In this document: one piece after another, positions 59,372-64,000 of the stretch
How the letters are laid out: the number at the start of each line of letters is the position of its first letter
Position numbering within the stretch: position 1 is the stretch's first letter
Assembly (NCBI GenBank): GCA_016806645.1
Contig: JACSYO010001999.1
Span: forward strand, 2,253,501 to 2,317,500
DNA from: Ophiodon elongatus
Taxonomy: Eukaryota; Chordata; Actinopteri; Perciformes; Hexagrammidae
Reading direction: 5' to 3'
DNA length: 64,000 nucleotides
Notes under the pieces: generated by a model
The model's input: only the letters and a program-made list of their open reading frames with translations
The model's database searches: none
Told to the model about the DNA's origin: nothing
Made by a program: the position numbers and the translations under genes

Positions 59372-62300
59372 ATGAGTTTTGACCCAGGCATGCTCCATAA
59401 CAATGGGCACACTGCGTATGCTAACGGCACGGGGCCCGGCATCCGAGAGACTGGTGTGGTGGAGAAGCTCCTGACGTCGTACGGGTTCATTCAGTGCTCT
59501 GAACGTCAGGCCCGTCTCTTCTTCCACTGCTCCCAGTACAATGGCAACCTGCAGGAGCTTAAAATAGGAGGTGAGAGGCCTTGGACTTGTGACATCAATA
59601 AATGGCCAACTTGAAATGAAAATGTGCTAAAGTGTTTGGTTTTTTTTTCTCCTGCTTCTCTATCAGATGATGTAGAGTTTGAGGTATCCTCTGACAGGCG
59701 CACTGGCAAGCCCATAGCAGTGAAGCTGCTAAAGATAAAGCCAGAGGTGCTGCCAGAGGAGCGCATCTCGGGCCAGGTGGGGCCAGACCTGCACGCCTAT
59801 CCCTTTACTGTGCTGCATGGTTATATTCATCCAGTTAAGGAACACCATTTTATTTTTGGTTCTGTCGTTGTCTGTCAATTGAACATTTATACGGCCCATT
59901 GTGTTTTTTTCGGCTAGGGGGTGTTGTTCAATTTGAAACCCCGCCCCCCCCGCCGCCTCCAAATCCTGCATCTAAATTTAAAGAACAAGCTATCCCATCA
60001 AGATTTAGAAAACATTTAGATTTCAGATCGGCATTGATCACTTGACAAATATGGTCAAGTGATCAATGTACCTGCCCAGTGGGTGTTTTTCATTTTATGT
60101 GTTAATGCTCACAGCAACTAGTATAGCGCAGTTAGTCAGTCTCTCAAACAAGTCTCACACGTACAGGTCTTTAAAGATAATTAAAAAAATGCACACACAT
60201 AATACGTCTACCTGTTACTTTGAAATTCAACCATTTCATCCATTACATGTCCAAAGCAATTTTTAATCGGGCTTTGCAATTACAATTAATATCCAACCTC
60301 CAACTGGCAGAGCAGTACACTAACGGCCTCCGTCTGTCATTTCCTCCTCCTCCTCCTCCTCCTCTTCCTCCTCCTCCGCAGGTTGTCTCGTCAATCCCGG
60401 TGCACTTGGATGGAAAGTCGGCGCCCGGCCAGGCGCCCACTGGCAGCGTTTGTTACGAAAGAAACGGGGTAAGTGGCACGGGCTACAGCAGTGGGGCTTC
60501 TGCGATGAGTCTGCGTTATTCATGGTTAAGTGTACTGTAAGAATATAGGGAGCAGTATTTTAGACACTCTTATTTTAATATCTTGAAGAATTCAGACTCG
60601 ACATATTTTGTGTTGTGCTGCATTACACAACGAAATATCCTCCGGTTTGTCAAGAATGTAATGAACTTGAATAAAATGAACTGCTCAAATAGATTTTTGA
60701 CGGAGGGAAATTATTTGCTTCGATCAATTGACTAATCGGTGAAAAAGTTGATGGATGAATCGTTAGTGGCAGGTCTGTACAGCCACATGCTTGATCCATA
60801 GCATGCAGAATGTTAATGTCATCCTTTCCCTTCTCGAGGAATCGGAGATTCGGAATGACTTGCTCCATGCTTTGCTTGGTTTCGCTAAAGGCCTCTTGCG
60901 CCTGCTTCCGTGTTGCGATGTCGTGCGTCTCCACGGACATGAACAAGCCGTTTATGTGCAACAGTATCTCGCTTTCCTTCGGGGTACTCCAGCAAGCATG
61001 TTGGGGTTTCTCATGAACGGGGAAGTGGTGTTTACGTGCTGAAACGCATGATTGAGACGTAATGCTGTTGCAGGCCCAGTCCTTTTATGCTACAGGTCGA
61101 AAAAGTGCATCTTTTATCTTTGCATCCGTATGAACGTAAACCGTAACGACACAAAAAAAATTGTGAATTCTCTGGACAGACAATATCGACAGCTTCCTAA
61201 CATTTGAACAAATTTGATCGAGGATAAGATTCTTTTTTGGGTTAAAAGTTATGTCCCGAACCCTTTTAACACCGCTGTGACTTTCCACAGGAGGTGTTCT
61301 ACCTCACCTACAGCCCTGACGACGTGGAGGGAAATCTCCACCTAGACACAGGCGACAAAGTCAGCTTTTACATGGAAACCAACAAGCAGTAAGTTTTCAC
61401 GCTGCGTCGGTATCGTCTTTAATAATTCCCAGCTTGCACTCGCTGTTTTTCATTGAACCGTTCTCGCATTTCAGTACCGGTGCAGTCAGCGCTCGTAATA
61501 TTCAACTTGTGAAGAAAAAGCAAATGAGGTGCCAGGGAGTGGTGTGTGCTACAAAGGTAAGGGCTGCTAATCATTACGTGTATACGTCCTAGTGTGCAGA
61601 TTAGACATACTACGGCTACATCTTTGTGATTGGTGACTTTGCAAAAATACAAAACTAAATTCGCTATGCGAAACTGTTGAAATGTAGTTGTACAGAGTAT
61701 TTACCAAACTAGCCACTAGCTTGTTTTTTTTTTATATTTTAACACACAGATCTGCTTTAGATATAATTTAGCGTTTATATATAACAACATAATCATATCT
61801 GGTTCCATATCATTAGTTCCACCACATATATAAATATATTGATGATGTATTTACTAAAGTTAAATACATGGATAAAATCACAAATTTAATCTTTGAATGG
61901 GAGTAACTTTGGCCTGAACATTTCCCAATCCTTGTTTTTAGTCCCATGAAGTAGCCCTCTGTACTGCTGAGGGCAGGATCTCCCATTTTAACTGTCGGGT
62001 CCACGTACCTGTTATGTTGAAACCCTGTGTCATCTTTCAGGAGGCCTTTGGGTTCATTGAGCGGGCCGACGTGGTGAAGGAGATCTTCTTCCACTACAGC
62101 GAGTTCAAGGGTGATCTTGAGGCGCTGCAGGCCGGAGACGACGTCGAGTTCACCATCAAGGACAGAAATGTAGGCGTTGCGCCTCCACCACCTGGAAATA
62201 CCCCTTACTCCCTTACTCCCTGATGACCTGGCTGAATGTCTGTACAGCTGTTTACGGTTCATGTTCTTTTGGCCCGTAGGGTAAAGAGGTGGCCACCGAA

Positions 62301-63753
62301 GTGAGGCTGCTCCCCCAGGGGACTGTGATCTTCGAGGACATCAGCATTGAGCAGTTCGAGGGCACCGTCGTCAAGGTCATTCCCAAGGTCCCCACCAAAA
62401 ATCAGGCAAGTGGATCACAAGTCTGGCGAGTTGAATGATGTGTTCGGTGAAGTCTTTGGCTGAAAGGGCGAGCGTGGAACCCATGACCCACCAACCGAGA
62501 ATATAAAAGCTTTCCTCGATGCTTCTTCCGCAGAACGACCCCCTACCGGGCCGCATCAGTTCCCGCATTGGGTTCAACGACAAGGAGCTGCCGTTCGGCG
62601 AGAAGGACACAAAGTCCAAGGTGACCCTTCTGGAGGGAGACCACATACAGTTCAACATCTCCACCGACCGCAGGGACAAGCTGGAGAGGGCCACCAACAT
62701 CGACATCCTCCCCGACACCTTCGACTTCACCAAGGAGACCCGTGAAATGGTGGGGATTAGAGAAGAATAACTGTGGCTTTCCTTACACTGGTCAATTCTA
62801 TAATGTAAAGATTTAAATATGACGTCCACATTCTTTGAACTGAAGCGAATACCCATCTTCTTCCAGGGCGTGATCGCGGCTATACGCGACGGATTTGGCT
62901 TCATCAAGTGCGTCGACCGGGACGCCAGGATGTTCTTCCACTTCAGTGAAGTCCTGGAGGAAAGCCAACTGCACATCTCAGATGAAGTGGAGTTCACTGT
63001 TGTGCCCGTAGGTCCTGTTTATAAGCTTTTCACAAAAGTATGTATTCTGTCTCATTACTTATTCGGGCACAATTTTGGTTATTTGTGGATTGCAAGCTAA
63101 CTTGAATGTCCCGCTGTCCCCAGGACATGCTGTCGGCCCAGAGGAACCACGCGGTGCGCATCAAGAAGCTGCCCAAGGGCACGGTGTCCTTCCATACCCA
63201 GTCTGAGCAGCGCTTTATGGGTGTGGTGGAGAAGGAAGTTGTGGCAAACAACACCAAGAACGCCAGTCCCACCAAGACCAAGGAAAAGGTACCATAATGC
63301 ACAATATAAGAGAAATATTATGGTCCGTGAAAACGAACCCATCGCATTTAAGAAAAACCAAAACGATAGCCTCGTAGTCCTTCACATCACCCCTCTTTCC
63401 AATTTCTGTTTTAGTTCTAATTTTCCTCTTTTCTTTCTCGTCCAATGGTCCGTCATGCTCCTTGTTGCTTTAGAAAAAAGACAAGGTAGGACTGAGGTGT
63501 TCTGCATGAAGCCACTTGATTAGTCTCAAGTCACCGAAGCAAACGTATTCAGACTTACACCAACAGTCTGCATTTCACTAACATTTAGTCCAAAGAAATA
63601 GTTACTTGAGTCCTAGACTTAACTTGGAGCAGTTGACAAATAATGCTGTTGCAAATAAAGTTGCAAATAATGCACAAGTGTGATGTGGACGAGCCTTGTT
63701 GTCTAACGGGTGTCTTGTTTCTCTTATTTCTCAAGGCTAAAGTTGTAGAAAAG
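59372..63753 (+). CDS. csde1: Cold shock domain-containing protein E1 (UNR), N-terminal part (partial, 12 exons)
   Basis: Cytoplasmic RNA-binding protein controlling mRNA translation and stability with PABP and PTB partners. Exons: 59372-59570, 59667-59776, 60382-60468, 61291-61388, 61475-61556, 62041-62169, 62280-62405, 62534-62749, 62867-63007, 63124-63288, 63474-63485, 63736-63753. They total 461 codons, all in phase; human is about 800 residues, so the rest lies past 64000. The canonical ATG at 59372 is the first base of its exon. Cold-shock domains are recognised by paired RNA-binding motifs: SYGFIQ/LFFHCS, EAFGFIE/IFFHYSEF and DGFGFIK/MFFHFSEV. Intervening domains lacking these motifs alternate with them (e.g. 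EVFYLTYSPDDVEG), as in the family. The gene is divergent from sike1. The short introns hold nothing further recognised, apart from the listed repeats. Confidence 0.95.
60341..60377. repeat. (TCC)n tract in front of the csde1 cassette exon
   Basis: TCC units with one TTCC interruption end at the CGCAG acceptor of the 60382-60468 exon, so the microsatellite itself forms the polypyrimidine tract. Confidence 0.9.
60382..60468 (+). CDS. csde1: csde1 87-nt cassette exon
   Basis: Encodes 29 residues (VVSSIPVHLD to CYERNG) in phase 0 on both sides. It matches the position of the 31-residue exon 5 of human CSDE1, which is alternatively skipped; the SVCYERNG end is identical to human. Skipping would join ISGQ to EVFYLTY without changing frame. 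It is already included in the exon list of the gene entry. Confidence 0.85.
60690..60790 (-). mobile_element. Degenerate copy of the CTGCAACTAACGATTA repeat in a csde1 intron
   Basis: The minus strand reads ACCTGCCACTAACGATTCAT, then CACCGATTAGTCAATTGATC, matching the start of the repeat family copy at 26538. Confidence 0.45.
63474..63753 (+). CDS. csde1: Two csde1 microexons (12 nt and 18 nt)
   Basis: 63474-63485 (AAAAAAGACAAG, KKDK) is framed by GCTTTAG and GTAGGA. 63736-63753 (AKVVEK) is framed by TTTCTCAAG and GTTGGT. Both are phase 0 multiples of three and lie just where the human protein reads GKEKEAEDG, so they would lengthen a charged linker between cold-shock domains by 4, 6 or 10 residues. 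The first is better supported than the second, whose donor is weaker. Confidence 0.6.
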
Positions 63754-64000
63754 GTTGGTCTTTGCCGGCTTCTGGCTCGTCGATTGCCTCCTTTAGCTCT
63801 TTAGTTGTCCGCATGGTATTTGAGCCCCAATTAACCCTGAGGGACATGCCCTCAAACTTCTTTTCAGTGAGTTGTATGGCTGCACAATTAATGATGAAAT
63901 GGTGGTCCCAATCTCTAGTAAACAGTCTAGTCTTTTAGTTAAATATACTTATTTTCCCATAGTAAATCATAAGCAGTACCTTCATTTAATGAACTTCTTC

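Overview
The window is vertebrate nuclear DNA, almost certainly from a ray-finned (teleost, probably percomorph) fish. Genes are split into many short exons with GT-AG introns. Six proteins match known vertebrate families. The introns and spacers carry dense (CA)n, (TA)n and (CT)n microsatellites, plus dispersed repeats of a type I recognise from percomorph genomes. There are no operons, phage, CRISPR arrays or bacterial features. All exon boundaries below were placed by eye from splice sites, reading phase and similarity to remembered family sequences. For every gene the exon lengths close to a consistent frame.

Layout, left to right. (1) 344-8665, minus: the N-terminal half of ralgapb (Ral GTPase-activating complex, beta subunit). 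It runs off the left edge, with its promoter near 9.6-9.7 kb. (2) 12198-18635, minus: complete vwa1 (WARP, an extracellular matrix VWA/fibronectin-III protein), 3' UTR to about 10.74 kb. (3) 18636-29405: a 10.8-kb spacer in which I see no gene, rich in repeats. (4) 29406-36632, plus: complete tmco4. (5) 37450-42321, minus: complete htr6, the serotonin 5-HT6 receptor, tail-to-tail with tmco4. (6) 45777-47498, minus: complete micos10, a cristae-organising subunit. (7) 48722-50629, minus: complete sike1. (8) about 51.9 kb to the right edge, plus: csde1 (UNR, an RNA-binding cold-shock-domain protein), head-to-head with sike1 and cut off after two microexons.

The genes are independent housekeeping or tissue genes rather than one pathway. 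The block tmco4-htr6-micos10 keeps the order and relative orientation I recall for human 1p36.13, but I see no nbl1 between htr6 and micos10. The pair sike1-csde1 corresponds to human 1p13, vwa1 to 1p36.33 and ralgapb to 20q11, so the window joins several ancestral neighbourhoods.

The most interesting part is csde1. It shows two alternative N-terminal coding exons, an 87-nt cassette exon preceded by a (TCC)n tract, 12-nt and 18-nt microexons, a GC-AG intron, and a long candidate 5' UTR exon that is nearly free of ATG. Other lineage-specific features are an enlarged second extracellular loop in Htr6, an acidic minisatellite-encoded tail in Tmco4, and a third FN3-like domain plus a polyglycine loop in Vwa1. 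I found no clear new multi-gene system.
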